Part shown: piece after piece, positions 8,084 through 16,650 of the stretch
How the letters are laid out: the number at the start of each line of letters is the position of its first letter
Numbering within the stretch: position 1 is the stretch's first letter
NCBI RefSeq assembly: GCF_021044565.1
Contig: NZ_CP087997.1
Span: 2,914,001-2,978,000 of the forward strand
DNA length: 64,000 nucleotides
Source: Subtercola endophyticus
Lineage (GTDB): Bacteria; Actinomycetota; Actinomycetes; Actinomycetales; Microbacteriaceae
Direction: 5' to 3'
The notes under the pieces: generated by a model
Databases searched by the model: none
What the model saw: only the letters and a program-made list of their open reading frames with translations
Told to the model about the DNA's origin: nothing
Position numbers and translations under genes: made by a program

Positions 8084-9050
8084 CCGCTGCCAGCCCGAGG
8101 CCGAACAGCAGCCCCATGAAGCTGGTGAGCTTCAGCGCGAGAATGAACTCCTTCGCCGTCTTGCCCGTCAGCACGATGAGAATCGCGGGCAGCGACAGCA
8201 GCAGCGTGAAGAACACCAGTGGCGCCAGCGGGAACAAGAACGAGAACAGCAGCAGAATCGCATACGCCAGCAGCAAGAACACCACGAACACGATGCGCGA
8301 GGCACGCTGGCCGAGCAGCACGGCGAGCGTGCGCTTCTTCGCCACCCGGTCTTGCTCGATGTCGCGGATGTTGTTGACCATCAGTACTGCGCACGCGATG
8401 AACCCGGCGGCGGCCCCCGCCAACAGGCTCTCGACGTTGTACGTTCCCGACAGGATGTACGTGGTGCCCACCGTGGCCACCAGCCCGAAGAAGATGAACA
8501 CGAACACTTCGCCGAGCCCGTAGTACCCGTACGGACGCTTGCCGCCCGTATAGAAGTACGCCGCCGCGATGGCAATGGCACCCGGAATCAGCAGCCACCA
8601 CTGCTGGGTCAGCAGAACGATGGCCACCCCGCAGGCAGCTCCCAGCGCGAAGAACACCAGAGCGACGGCCAGCACCCGTTTCGGATTCGCCACGCCCGAA
8701 CCGGTGAGCCGGGGCGGCCCGACCCGGAATTCGTCGGTTCCGCGCACCCCGTCGGAGTAGTCGTTCGAGTAGTTCACGCCGATCTGCAAGAACAACGCGA
8801 CACCGAGGCACAGCAGCGCGAGACCCCAGTCGAGCGACCCGAGCCGGTTGAGGCCGCCCACGACACCGTCGCCCGTGATCAGTGTCGCGGCCCCGATACC
8901 GAGCGCGACAGGCGCGATCGCGAGCGGGAGGGTGCGGATGCGCGCTCCCGCGATCCACATCGCCGGGGTCGGCTTCGTCAATTTGTTCGGCGCAGAGTGC
9001 TGCCTCTTGCCTGCCGGGTGACCGGACTTTCTTCGCTTGGTTTGCGCCAC
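8070..9050 (-). CDS. menA: 1,4-dihydroxy-2-naphthoate polyprenyltransferase
   Basis: Integral membrane UbiA-family enzyme that prenylates DHNA to demethylmenaquinone, the substrate of MenG. The 326 residues contain about eight hydrophobic helices. The first Asp-rich motif NDYSDGVRGTD (near residue 95) and the second NNIRDIEQD (near 225) bind Mg-diphosphate. The basic 30-residue N-terminus is cytoplasmic. The GTG start at 9050 has TAGAAT six bases upstream. It lies in the men cluster between DUF4229 and menE. Confidence 0.94.
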   Translation of the reverse strand: MAQTKRRKSGHPAGKRQHSAPNKLTKPTPAMWIAGARIRTLPLAIAPVALGIGAATLITGDGVVGGLNRLGSLDWGLALLCLGVALFLQIGVNYSNDYSDGVRGTDEFRVGPPRLTGSGVANPKRVLAVALVFFALGAACGVAIVLLTQQWWLLIPGAIAIAAAYFYTGGKRPYGYYGLGEVFVFIFFGLVATVGTTYILSGTYNVESLLAGAAAGFIACAVLMVNNIRDIEQDRVAKKRTLAVLLGQRASRIVFVVFLLLAYAILLLFSFLFPLAPLVFFTLLLSLPAILIVLTGKTAKEFILALKLTSFMGLLFGLGLAAALTF

Positions 9051-9056
9051 CCGAAG

Positions 9057-9062
9057 ATTCTA
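9057..9062 (-). promoter_or_regulatory. -10 box of leaderless menA promoter
   Basis: TAGAAT on the minus strand, six bases before GTG 9050. Confidence 0.55.
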
Positions 9063-9118
9063 CCGAGCGCGGCCGCGACTCCCGCTGTGCGCAGGGTGTC
9101 GACTCATCCGGCTCGCGT

Positions 9119-10366
9119 TCAGGCGACGTGTCCGAGGGCACGCGCCACGGCCATGCGGTCGGGCTTGCCCGAGCTGAGGGTGGGCACAGCGTCGAGCAGC
9201 ACGATGCGTGAAGGCGCGGCCGGGCGCCCGACAGCGTCGGTCACGGCAGCCTGCAGCAGGGCGAGCGAGCCCTCACCGAACGGCCCGCTGGTCACCACTA
9301 CCGAAGTCTGCCCCCACTTCTCACTCGGCTGCGAAACCACGATCGCCGTCTGAAAACCCTCGAACGATTGCACGACCCGTTCGACCCGGTCGAGCGCGAC
9401 CTTGATGCCGCCCGAGATGATCACATTGTCGAGCCGACCCGACACCGAGACCTGGATGCCCGCGGGCCCGCTCGTCACCTCGCCGCCGTCGTCGGTGCGG
9501 TACCAGCGCCGCCCCGCATCGGAGTAGAACTTGCGGGCCGTCAGCTCCTCGTCGCCGAGGTATCCCTCGGCCAGCATGGGGCCCGAGAGCTCGAGTTCGC
9601 CGGCCGTGGTGCGGGCGACGGCTTGCCCGATGGGATGCCCGTCGTAGACACATCCGCCGCTGGTCTCGCTCGATCCGTACGTTCGCTTCACCTTGAGGCC
9701 GAGATCGGTCGCGCGGGTGAACAACGCGGCGGGTACCGCCTGCCCACCGATGAGCAGTGCATCCAGTCGCCGAAGGGAGGCGCGGATGCCCGTGTCGCTC
9801 TCGGCCGCATCGACGAGTCTGGCGAGCTGGGCCGGCACGATCGACGAGAACGTCAGTTCTGCGGTGAGCTCGTCGACGAGTTCGGCGAACGCGCGGGCTC
9901 CGAAGCTGCCCGGCGGCATCACCAGCGGGCGGGTCGCGGCGACGATCGAGCGGATCAGCACCTGCATTCCCGCGATGTAGTGCGTCGGCAACGCAAGCAC
10001 CCACTGCCCCGGGCCGCCGAGCTCGGACTCGGTCGCCCCGGCACTGGCGAGCAGGGCGTCGGCACTGAGCGCTACCCGCTTGGGCAGCCCCGAGCTGCCC
10101 GACGTCTCCACGACGAGGGCGACGTTCTTGACTACCTCGGTCGGCAGCGGGGGCGCCGTCGGCAGCGCGAGGGCCCCGGTCTGGGCGGGTGCGCCGGAAT
10201 CTGCACCGCGATCGGCACCGAACGTCGACCCGGCGTGCCGCGCCCGTGAGGCTTGCTTCACCTCACGCGGCAGTATCGCGGGGCCGGTTCCGCTCAGCGC
10301 GGCCCGCACGGCGACCGACATCTCTGCCGGGTCGACCGCCGGCACAACCTCGAGTCGTCTCGTCAT
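9119..10366 (-). CDS. menE: o-Succinylbenzoate-CoA ligase
   Basis: Adenylates o-succinylbenzoate and forms its CoA thioester. The 415 residues show the adenylate-forming signatures ETSGSSGLPK (ATP loop, near residue 88), TYGSSETSGG and YRTDDGG, with the C-terminal catalytic lysine in the SSGKPDR segment. It is shorter than typical ~450-residue MenE at the N-terminus, as is common in actinobacteria. ATG 10366 has TAGGCT six bases upstream. It is divergent from menC, which makes its substrate, with 70 bases between. Confidence 0.92.
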   Translation of the reverse strand: MTRRLEVVPAVDPAEMSVAVRAALSGTGPAILPREVKQASRARHAGSTFGADRGADSGAPAQTGALALPTAPPLPTEVVKNVALVVETSGSSGLPKRVALSADALLASAGATESELGGPGQWVLALPTHYIAGMQVLIRSIVAATRPLVMPPGSFGARAFAELVDELTAELTFSSIVPAQLARLVDAAESDTGIRASLRRLDALLIGGQAVPAALFTRATDLGLKVKRTYGSSETSGGCVYDGHPIGQAVARTTAGELELSGPMLAEGYLGDEELTARKFYSDAGRRWYRTDDGGEVTSGPAGIQVSVSGRLDNVIISGGIKVALDRVERVVQSFEGFQTAIVVSQPSEKWGQTSVVVTSGPFGEGSLALLQAAVTDAVGRPAAPSRIVLLDAVPTLSSGKPDRMAVARALGHVA

Positions 10367-10372
10367 CTCCCC

Positions 10373-10378
10373 AGCCTA
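10373..10378 (-). promoter_or_regulatory. -10 box of leaderless menE promoter
   Basis: TAGGCT on the minus strand, six bases before ATG 10366. Confidence 0.55.
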
Positions 10379-10436
10379 AATCTCCGTCACGGGCATCCGA
10401 CCGCCCGCGCCGCCCGTATTCGCGTCACAATGGGGC

Positions 10437-11480
10437 ATGGCCACACCGCACCACGCCCCACCCGCGCACACCCTACCCACCCTCGCCGACCTCCTTGGCA
10501 GCGCCAGCGTCGTCTCGCTTCCGTTGCACACGAGATTCCGGGGGGTGGATGCCCGTGAAGCTGTGATTCTGCGCGGCCCCGAAGGCGCCACCGAATTCTC
10601 CCCGTTCGTGGAGTACGACGACGTCGAAGCCCTGGCCTGGCTCGCCGGCGCCATCGACTTCGGCTGGACCACGCCGCCCCCACCACTGCGCGACCGCATC
10701 GCGGTGAACGCCACCCTTCCCGCCGTGGGCCCGTCCGAAGTCGCAGCGGTACTCGACCGGTACCCGGGTTGCCGCACCATCAAGGTGAAAGTCGCCGAGC
10801 GCGGCCAGACGCTCGACGACGACATCGCGCGGGTGCGCGAAGCCCGCGCCTACCTCGGCACGAGCGGCCGCATCCGACTCGACGCCAATGGCGGCTGGAA
10901 CGTCGATGAGGCCGAGCACGCCATCCACGCCCTCGCCGAGTTCGACCTCGAATACGTTGAGCAGCCGTGCGCGAGCGTCGATGATCTCTGGGAGATCCGC
11001 CAGCGCGTGAAGTACATGGGCATTCCGGTCGCGGCAGACGAGAGTGTGCGAAAAGTGGAGGATCCGCTGGAGGTGGCGCGCCGGGGTGCCGCCGATGTGC
11101 TGGTCATCAAGGCGCAACCGCTAGGGGGCATCCACTCGGCCCTCGACATCGTCGAGCGCGCCGGGCTGCCGGTGGTCGTCTCTTCAGCGCTCGATACGTC
11201 AATCGGAATCGCGATGGGCGCACACCTCGCGGCCAGTATTCCGAATCTGGAATACGATTGCGGGCTTGCCACGGCGGCGCTTCTGGCCGCCGACGTGACA
11301 GCCGAACCGCTCGTGCCCGTCGACGGATCTATCGCGGTCACCCGCCCGGTACTCGACGAGTCGCTCGTTCAGAAGAGCCTCGCTACCGCCGAGCGTGATG
11401 CGTGGTGGCGCGATCGCCTCTCCCGCGTCTACGGCCTGCTCACCGAGTTCAGCGACACCAAGGGCCGCCACTGCGCGTGA
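10437..11480 (+). CDS. menC: o-Succinylbenzoate synthase
   Basis: Enolase-superfamily dehydratase making o-succinylbenzoate from SHCHC. Across 347 residues the expected catalytic elements are visible: KVKV (acid/base Lys), LDANGGW (Mg Asp), EQP and ADES (Mg ligands) and IKAQPLGG (second Lys). ATG 10437 lies just after CACAATGGGGC; the -10 to start spacing of five is tight but compatible with a short or absent leader. Its stop is 12 bases from the stop of ccsB on the other strand. Confidence 0.93.
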   Translation: MATPHHAPPAHTLPTLADLLGSASVVSLPLHTRFRGVDAREAVILRGPEGATEFSPFVEYDDVEALAWLAGAIDFGWTTPPPPLRDRIAVNATLPAVGPSEVAAVLDRYPGCRTIKVKVAERGQTLDDDIARVREARAYLGTSGRIRLDANGGWNVDEAEHAIHALAEFDLEYVEQPCASVDDLWEIRQRVKYMGIPVAADESVRKVEDPLEVARRGAADVLVIKAQPLGGIHSALDIVERAGLPVVVSSALDTSIGIAMGAHLAASIPNLEYDCGLATAALLAADVTAEPLVPVDGSIAVTRPVLDESLVQKSLATAERDAWWRDRLSRVYGLLTEFSDTKGRHCA

Positions 11481-11492
11481 CCGCGGCCGGGC

Positions 11493-12596
11493 CTACAGCC
11501 CCGAGTACGAGTGCAACCCGTGAAAGAACACGTTCACGACGCCGAAGTTGAACAGCACGGCTCCGAAGCCGATGATGGCCAGCCACGCCGACCGTGATCC
11601 GCGCCAACCGCGCGTCGCCCGAGCGTGGATGTAGCCGGCGTACATGACCCAGATGATGAAGGTCCAGACCTCTTTGGTGTCCCAGCCCCAGTAGCGCCCC
11701 CAGGCCCGCTCGGCCCACACGGCACCGGCGATCAGCGTGAAGGTCCAGAACACGAACCCGACGATGTTCACGCGATAGGCGAGATTCTCGAGCCGAGTCG
11801 AATCCGGCAACGACGCCAAGAACTTCAGCTTCAGAAACTTCAGCGCAGAGCCCGAGTTCTCGCGTCGAGCCTGCAGCAACTGGATGCCCGACAGCGCAAA
11901 TCCGAGCGCGAAGAACGCGGTGCCGAGGCTCGCCACGAACACGTGGATGACCAGCCACGCCGACTGCAGCGCCGGCGGCAGCGGCGCGATGACCACGTAG
12001 TAGTTCACCGTCGAGATGCCCAGCAGCACCAGCACGAGACCGCTGATGAACGTGCCGAGGAAGCGCAGGTCGACCCGGGTGTTCACCACCAAGAAGACGC
12101 CGACGATCAGCACCGTACCGGTCATCGAGAACTCGTACATGTTGGCCCACGGCACCCGCTGGGCCGCAATGCCGCGCAGTATGTCGGCGACGACCTCGAG
12201 TGTGAAGCCGAGAATCGTGAACGCCATACCGAGCCGCAGGCTCAGCGACCGCTTCGAAACAGAACCGTCTGCAGCGACCCGGCCGCCCTTCAGGCCGCCC
12301 GCACCGCCCCCGGATGCCGCACTCTTCGTCTTCGAAGGCGCGAGGGTGATCGTGTCAGCGCCCGCCGCAGCACTGGCTGCCGGCGCAGAATCGGCCTGAC
12401 CCGCTGCGCCCGCTGCCGCCCCGACCGTCTCGAGCACCTTCGGCGCGGTCGTGACCGTTCCGTCGACGGCGACCTTGTTGCCGGCCGAGACTTGAGCCGA
12501 ACGGCGAGCGAGGTCAAGAGCGAACGCGATGAACGCAGCCGCGTAGACCACCATCGCGGCGTACAGAAAGAAGATCGAATACTCGTCGAGTGTCAC
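11493..12596 (-). CDS. ccsB: Cytochrome c biogenesis protein CcsB/ResC (haem handling)
   Basis: Multi-spanning partner of ResB in System II cytochrome c maturation; it carries haem to the outside and ligates it to apocytochrome. The 367 residues include about eight helices and the WGWDTKEVW tryptophan-rich haem motif near residue 300, with flanking conserved His positions. A 60-residue Ala/Gly-rich cytoplasmic loop after the first helix is unusual and looks disordered. The GTG start has TAGGCT six bases upstream. It lies last in the resA-ccdA-resB-ccsB block. Confidence 0.9.
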   Translation of the reverse strand: MTLDEYSIFFLYAAMVVYAAAFIAFALDLARRSAQVSAGNKVAVDGTVTTAPKVLETVGAAAGAAGQADSAPAASAAAGADTITLAPSKTKSAASGGGAGGLKGGRVAADGSVSKRSLSLRLGMAFTILGFTLEVVADILRGIAAQRVPWANMYEFSMTGTVLIVGVFLVVNTRVDLRFLGTFISGLVLVLLGISTVNYYVVIAPLPPALQSAWLVIHVFVASLGTAFFALGFALSGIQLLQARRENSGSALKFLKLKFLASLPDSTRLENLAYRVNIVGFVFWTFTLIAGAVWAERAWGRYWGWDTKEVWTFIIWVMYAGYIHARATRGWRGSRSAWLAIIGFGAVLFNFGVVNVFFHGLHSYSGL

Positions 12597-12602
12597 AGTG
12601 TA

Positions 12603-12608
12603 AGCCTA
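12603..12608 (-). promoter_or_regulatory. -10 box of leaderless ccsB promoter
   Basis: TAGGCT on the minus strand, six bases before GTG 12596. This gives ccsB its own promoter inside the cluster. Confidence 0.5.
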
Positions 12609-12651
12609 AGTGTTTGTCGTCTGTGGAGGAACGTCGCTGTGAGTATTGGAA

Positions 12652-14331
12652 TCACAGCGTTTGGGAATCACCGAGCCCCGGCGAATCGCCCAGCGCAGTG
12701 GTGTGGCGCTCCGCGATATCGGCCACAGCCGCGACCAGCCGGGGGTCTTCACCGCGAGCGAGGCCCGCGTATTCCAGGCTCAACGATCCGTCGGTGTTCT
12801 CAGAGGCCTTGACCCACACGCGTCGACGGGGAATGAACAAGGAGATCAGCAGGCCCGCGAGGCCCGACGCCGCGAACAGCAGCACCCAGCCCTGGGTCGG
12901 ATCGTGGTGAATGTCGAGCGAGGCGTACCGCTGAACGGCATCGAAGCTGATGGTGCCCATTCCGTTCGGCAGCGCCTGGCTGTCGCCCGGCTTGAGTTCG
13001 ATCGAGTCGACTCCCGTCGTGCCACCGGTCAGCTGCGTCATCTTGTCGGTGTCGAGCGAGTACACCGAGGTCGGCACTCCGCCGTTCAAGCCGAGGTCGC
13101 CGTCGTAGACGTTGAGCGTCAGAACCGGGTAGTCGTCGTCGGGGTACGTGGAGTAGAACGCCCCCGTCGTCGAGGTGGCCTGGGTGGGGTAGAAGAACCC
13201 GATCATGCCGATCTGTGTGGCCAGGCCATCCGGAATCTTGACGACACCGATACTGGTGAGGTTCGCGTCTTGCGGCAAGAACGGCACCGAATCGGTGAAA
13301 ACGACCTTGCCGGTCGGGTCTTTCACCGTGATCGTGGGCGCGTATCCGTTGCCCAAGAGATAGACGTCGGTGCCGCCGATGCTCAGCGGCGAGTTGACCT
13401 TGATGTCGGACTGCTGAGCGGCCCCGCCGCGCTCTTGCGTGGTCACGTCGGCGTTGTAGTCGGTGGGCTGGCCGAACGCGCCGTCGGCCTTCGTCTCATA
13501 CGTGGCCGTGAACTGATCGAGCTTGATCGTGTACGGGTCGAGCGCGGTCTCGTTGAAAAATCGGCCCGGGTTGAACGAGTCGTAGGCGCTCAACGTATTG
13601 ACGAACGTCTGGCCTCCCGCAACCACCACCCGCTGCCCGCTGTAACCGAATCCGCCGCCGAGCCCGACGGTGATGAGGATGCCCACCAGAGCGGCGTGAA
13701 AAATGAGGTTGCCCGTTTCGCGCGCGTAGCCGCGCTCGGCCGACACCGACGCGGTCTCGAGTCCGTTCTTACCCGGAGCGCTGAACACGACGGCGCGGTA
13801 GCCCGACTTACGCAGGATCTTGCGGGCGGACTCGATCGCGGCGACCGCACCCACGGCCTCGCCCTCGGCGACCGGCTCGACCGTGCGCTTCTGAAACCCG
13901 GCGAGGCGCGAGAGCCGGGCGGGTGTGCGCGGCGGCTTCGCCCGCAGAGCGTCGAAGTGGTGCTTGGCCCGAGGAACGACACAGCCCACCAGCGAGATGA
14001 ACAACAAGAGGTAGATGGCCGAGAACCAGACCGATGTGTAGACGTCGAATGCCTGCACCTTGTCGAGAATGGGAGCGAGCGTGGGGTTGTCGACGAAGTA
14101 CTGGGTGACGCCGTTCGGGTCGGCGGCACGCTGCGGAACCAGCGAGCCGGGCACCGCAGCGAGCGCGAGCAGCAACAGCAGGAACAGCGCGGTGCGCATG
14201 CTGGTGAGCTGCCGCCAGAACCAGCGGATCCAGCCGACGAAGCCGAGCTTGGGCTGAACGATCGTGCCGTCGTCGTCGGGGGCGGGCGCCTGTGGCGCCG
14301 GCGAATCGAAATGATCAGATGGCCGGGACAA
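12652..14331 (-). CDS. resB: ResB-like cytochrome c biogenesis protein
   Basis: Forms the System II haem lyase complex with CcsB. The 559 residues have an N-terminal membrane helix (MRTALFLLLLL, near 45), a second and third helix near 100 and 190, a large extracytoplasmic domain and a final helix followed by a short basic tail, which is the usual ResB layout. The first start in this frame is a TTG at 14331 overlapping the ccdA stop by 17 bases; no good ribosome binding site is seen, so the exact start is uncertain. Translational coupling to ccdA is likely. Confidence 0.88.
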   Translation of the reverse strand: MSRPSDHFDSPAPQAPAPDDDGTIVQPKLGFVGWIRWFWRQLTSMRTALFLLLLLALAAVPGSLVPQRAADPNGVTQYFVDNPTLAPILDKVQAFDVYTSVWFSAIYLLLFISLVGCVVPRAKHHFDALRAKPPRTPARLSRLAGFQKRTVEPVAEGEAVGAVAAIESARKILRKSGYRAVVFSAPGKNGLETASVSAERGYARETGNLIFHAALVGILITVGLGGGFGYSGQRVVVAGGQTFVNTLSAYDSFNPGRFFNETALDPYTIKLDQFTATYETKADGAFGQPTDYNADVTTQERGGAAQQSDIKVNSPLSIGGTDVYLLGNGYAPTITVKDPTGKVVFTDSVPFLPQDANLTSIGVVKIPDGLATQIGMIGFFYPTQATSTTGAFYSTYPDDDYPVLTLNVYDGDLGLNGGVPTSVYSLDTDKMTQLTGGTTGVDSIELKPGDSQALPNGMGTISFDAVQRYASLDIHHDPTQGWVLLFAASGLAGLLISLFIPRRRVWVKASENTDGSLSLEYAGLARGEDPRLVAAVADIAERHTTALGDSPGLGDSQTL

Positions 14332-15058
14332 AACCGGTGATCACCGCCTGCAGTTGGTAGGTCCAGATGGTCCAGAGGCCGCTCACCATCAGAATGCCGA
14401 TGACGACCAGGCCCGCACCCCCCAGAATGTTGATGGCTCGAATATGCCGCTTCAGGAATTTGACGGTGTGCGTCATCCAGTTGAGCCCGAGGGCGACTAA
14501 GAGAAACGGAATTCCGAGACCGAGGCAGTAGAAGAGGCCGAGCAAAGCGCCGCTCGCCGCCGAACCGCCGGTGAGGCTGAGGGCCTGGATCGCGCCGAGC
14601 GTCGGTCCGATGCACGGGGTCCAGCCCAGGCCGAAGACGATGCCGAGGATGGGCGCACCGGCGAGGCCGGTGGCGGGGCGCCACGACGGCTTGAAGGTGC
14701 GCTGCATGAAGCTGAACTGCCCGATGAACACCAGCCCGAGCAGAATCACGACGACGCCGAGCACGCGGGTGATGACGTCGCCCCAGACGAGAAGCCAGAC
14801 GCCGAGCGCGCCGAAGAGAGCGGATGCCGAGACGAACACCAGCGAGAACCCGAGCACGAACAGGCTGATGCCGAGCAGAACGCGGCGGCGATTGCGTGCC
14901 GCGCTCGGATCGCTCAAGCCCCCGACGTAGGCCAGATAGCCCGGCACCAGAGGCAGAACGCAGGGAGAAGCGAACGAGACCAAGCCGGCCAGCATCGCGA
15001 TGGGAATCGCCACGATGAGCTGGCCGTTCAGAACCGCATTGGCGAACGGATTGACCAC
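14315..15058 (-). CDS. ccdA: Cytochrome c biogenesis/thiol transporter CcdA
   Basis: Moves reducing equivalents across the membrane to ResA. The 247 residues have six helices and both redox cysteines in their usual contexts, ASPCVLPLVPGY (helix 1) and GWTPCIGPTL (helix 4). The GTG start lies four bases after the resA stop, and the gene overlaps resB, so resA-ccdA-resB form one coupled unit. Confidence 0.92.
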   Translation of the reverse strand: MVNPFANAVLNGQLIVAIPIAMLAGLVSFASPCVLPLVPGYLAYVGGLSDPSAARNRRRVLLGISLFVLGFSLVFVSASALFGALGVWLLVWGDVITRVLGVVVILLGLVFIGQFSFMQRTFKPSWRPATGLAGAPILGIVFGLGWTPCIGPTLGAIQALSLTGGSAASGALLGLFYCLGLGIPFLLVALGLNWMTHTVKFLKRHIRAINILGGAGLVVIGILMVSGLWTIWTYQLQAVITGFVPAI

Positions 15059-15062
15059 GCGG

Positions 15063-15674
15063 TCAGCTCTTCTCAGCGACAGCGTCGCCGATCAGCGTGT
15101 CGAGAATGTCGGGAGCGGTCGCCTGGCCCAGGATGCGCGCGGCGACCCGGCCCTTCTTGTCGATGACGAGCGTGGTGGGCACCGCATCCGGAGCCACCTG
15201 CCCGCTCAGTGCCAGCTGCACGGCGCCGTTGGTGTCGATGACGGAGTTGTACGTGATGCCGAACGAGGTGTCGAACGCCACGGCGGTGGCCGGCTGGTCA
15301 CGCACGTTCACACCGAGAAAAGTCGCGCCGTTGCCGGTGTACTTGGCGTTCAGCTTCTGCAGCGCCGGTGCCTCGGCTCGGCACGGGGCGCACCCGGCGT
15401 ACCAGAAGTTCAGCACCAGCACCTGGCCGAGGTACTTGCTGGAATCGACGGCGGAGCCGTCTTGCGTGGTGCCCGTGAAGTTCACCACGGCACCACGGTT
15501 CTCTGCGGCGATCTCGGTCACCGTGCCGTCACCGGCGATGTACTGCTTGTTGTCGCCGTTACGGTACTGGTCTGCAAGAGGATCGCTCGAGCATCCGGCG
15601 AGTACGCCCAACGCCAGAGCGGCAGCCGTCACCGCAAGAAGGGTACGTCGAAGCTTCACGTCAGACCGCTCCAT
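15063..15674 (-). CDS. resA: ResA/TlpA-like thioredoxin-fold lipoprotein
   Basis: Extracytoplasmic thiol-disulfide oxidoreductase that keeps apocytochrome c haem-binding cysteines reduced. It has a lipoprotein signal with lipobox LAGC (Cys28 from the ATG), a thioredoxin fold with the active site WYAGCAPC, and the cis-proline segment DAVPTTLVID. The ATG at 15674 overlaps the preceding phosphatase gene by 14 bases and is preceded by GCCGAGG. The GTG at 15659 would give a more typical signal peptide (MKLRRTLL) and is a real alternative. Confidence 0.88.
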   Translation of the reverse strand: MERSDVKLRRTLLAVTAAALALGVLAGCSSDPLADQYRNGDNKQYIAGDGTVTEIAAENRGAVVNFTGTTQDGSAVDSSKYLGQVLVLNFWYAGCAPCRAEAPALQKLNAKYTGNGATFLGVNVRDQPATAVAFDTSFGITYNSVIDTNGAVQLALSGQVAPDAVPTTLVIDKKGRVAARILGQATAPDILDTLIGDAVAEKS

Positions 15675-16305
15675 CGTCGACGGCCTCGGCCAAGAGGTCT
15701 GCGGCCGGGTCTTCGTAGCCGACCTCGACGAACAGCCCGCCGATTCGTTCGAAGGTGGTGATACTCGAAAGATTGCACCGTCGCTTGCGCGGATCGTGCC
15801 AGAGGTGCTCGCCGGCCACCTTGAGGTGTGTCGCCCAGATGGGCAGCTGGTGGCTGACCATGATCACGTCGTCGCCTTCGACCGAATCGAAGGCATCGTT
15901 CATGGCCGCGAGCATGCGTGTGGTGACGCTGGTGTAGGCCTCGCCCCAGCTCGGCTTGAACGGATTGGCGACCCACGACCAGTTCTTCGGGTTGCGCAGC
16001 GCTTTGTTGCGCATCTGTGGGCTCATGCCCTCGAACTTGTTGGTCGGCTCGATGATGCGCGGCTCGGTCTGGATCGGCAGGTCGAACGCCACCTGCTGAG
16101 GAGCGGCCGATTCTTGGGCACGCTGCAGAGGCGACGCGAAGAGCGCCGAAACCGGGCGATCGCGAGCCACGAGTTCGTCTGCAGCGGACTGCGCGATCTG
16201 CCGGCCGAGGTCGGAGAGGCCGAATCCGGGCAGGCGGCCGTACAGAACGTGCTCGGGATTGAAGACCTCGCCGTGACGCACGAGATGAAGTTGGCTGGCT
16301 ACCAC
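15661..16305 (-). CDS. Histidine phosphatase family protein
   Basis: 214-residue phosphoglycerate mutase-like phosphatase. The catalytic phosphohistidine is in HLVRHGEV near the N-terminus, the second arginine is in ASPLQRAQES, and the second His is in IMVSHQLPIW. The substrate is unknown. The GTG at 16305 follows TAAACT by seven bases and has no ribosome binding site, so it is probably leaderless. It leads the resA-ccdA-resB operon, a conserved actinobacterial arrangement. Much longer readings in this frame cover aspS on the other strand and are not real. Confidence 0.86.
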   Translation of the reverse strand: MVASQLHLVRHGEVFNPEHVLYGRLPGFGLSDLGRQIAQSAADELVARDRPVSALFASPLQRAQESAAPQQVAFDLPIQTEPRIIEPTNKFEGMSPQMRNKALRNPKNWSWVANPFKPSWGEAYTSVTTRMLAAMNDAFDSVEGDDVIMVSHQLPIWATHLKVAGEHLWHDPRKRRCNLSSITTFERIGGLFVEVGYEDPAADLLAEAVDDGAV

Positions 16306-16312
16306 GCCACAT

Positions 16313-16318
16313 AGTTTA
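16313..16318 (-). promoter_or_regulatory. -10 box of leaderless phosphatase-resA operon promoter
   Basis: TAAACT on the minus strand, seven bases before GTG 16305. Confidence 0.5.
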
Positions 16319-16455
16319 CGGAGCGTAGAAGTCACGAAGCTGCTCAGCACCTGAACGCTGCATAAGTAATGAAGCAGAGCTACACAATCACCGCAATAAA
16401 AAGCGATTGTGCTGAATGGTTGTCGCGGCAAAAATAGACGATGAAAGGACTTCTC

Positions 16456-16587
16456 ATGGCACTCATCATCTTCCTCAGCATTTTCGGGCTCATCGCCCTC
16501 GTAGGCATTGTCGCGGCAATCATCCAGACCGCGACCGACGGCTACGGCCGCGTTGCGAACCGCGCCTACTTCCGTCGTCTGCCGTAA
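16456..16587 (+). CDS. 43-residue single-pass membrane protein
   Basis: Short gene with a strong ribosome binding site (GAAAGGA, seven bases before the ATG at 16456). It encodes one hydrophobic helix (residues 3-23) and a basic tail ending AYFRRLP. An in-frame ATG at 16441 overlaps the ribosome binding site and is less likely. It sits alone between the phosphatase operon and aspS. No function can be assigned; the composition fits a small membrane-associated regulator or accessory subunit. Confidence 0.6.
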   Translation: MALIIFLSIFGLIALVGIVAAIIQTATDGYGRVANRAYFRRLP

Positions 16588-16636
16588 GGGCCGGGCGTAG
16601 GAGTCGCTTCCCGTCGGGCTCTTCGGCACGACCGCG

Positions 16637-16642
16637 TAGACT
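16637..16642 (+). promoter_or_regulatory. -10 box of aspS promoter
   Basis: TAGACT, eight bases before the GTG at 16651, leaving no room for a ribosome binding site. Confidence 0.45.
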
Positions 16643-16650
16643 AGCTCCCC

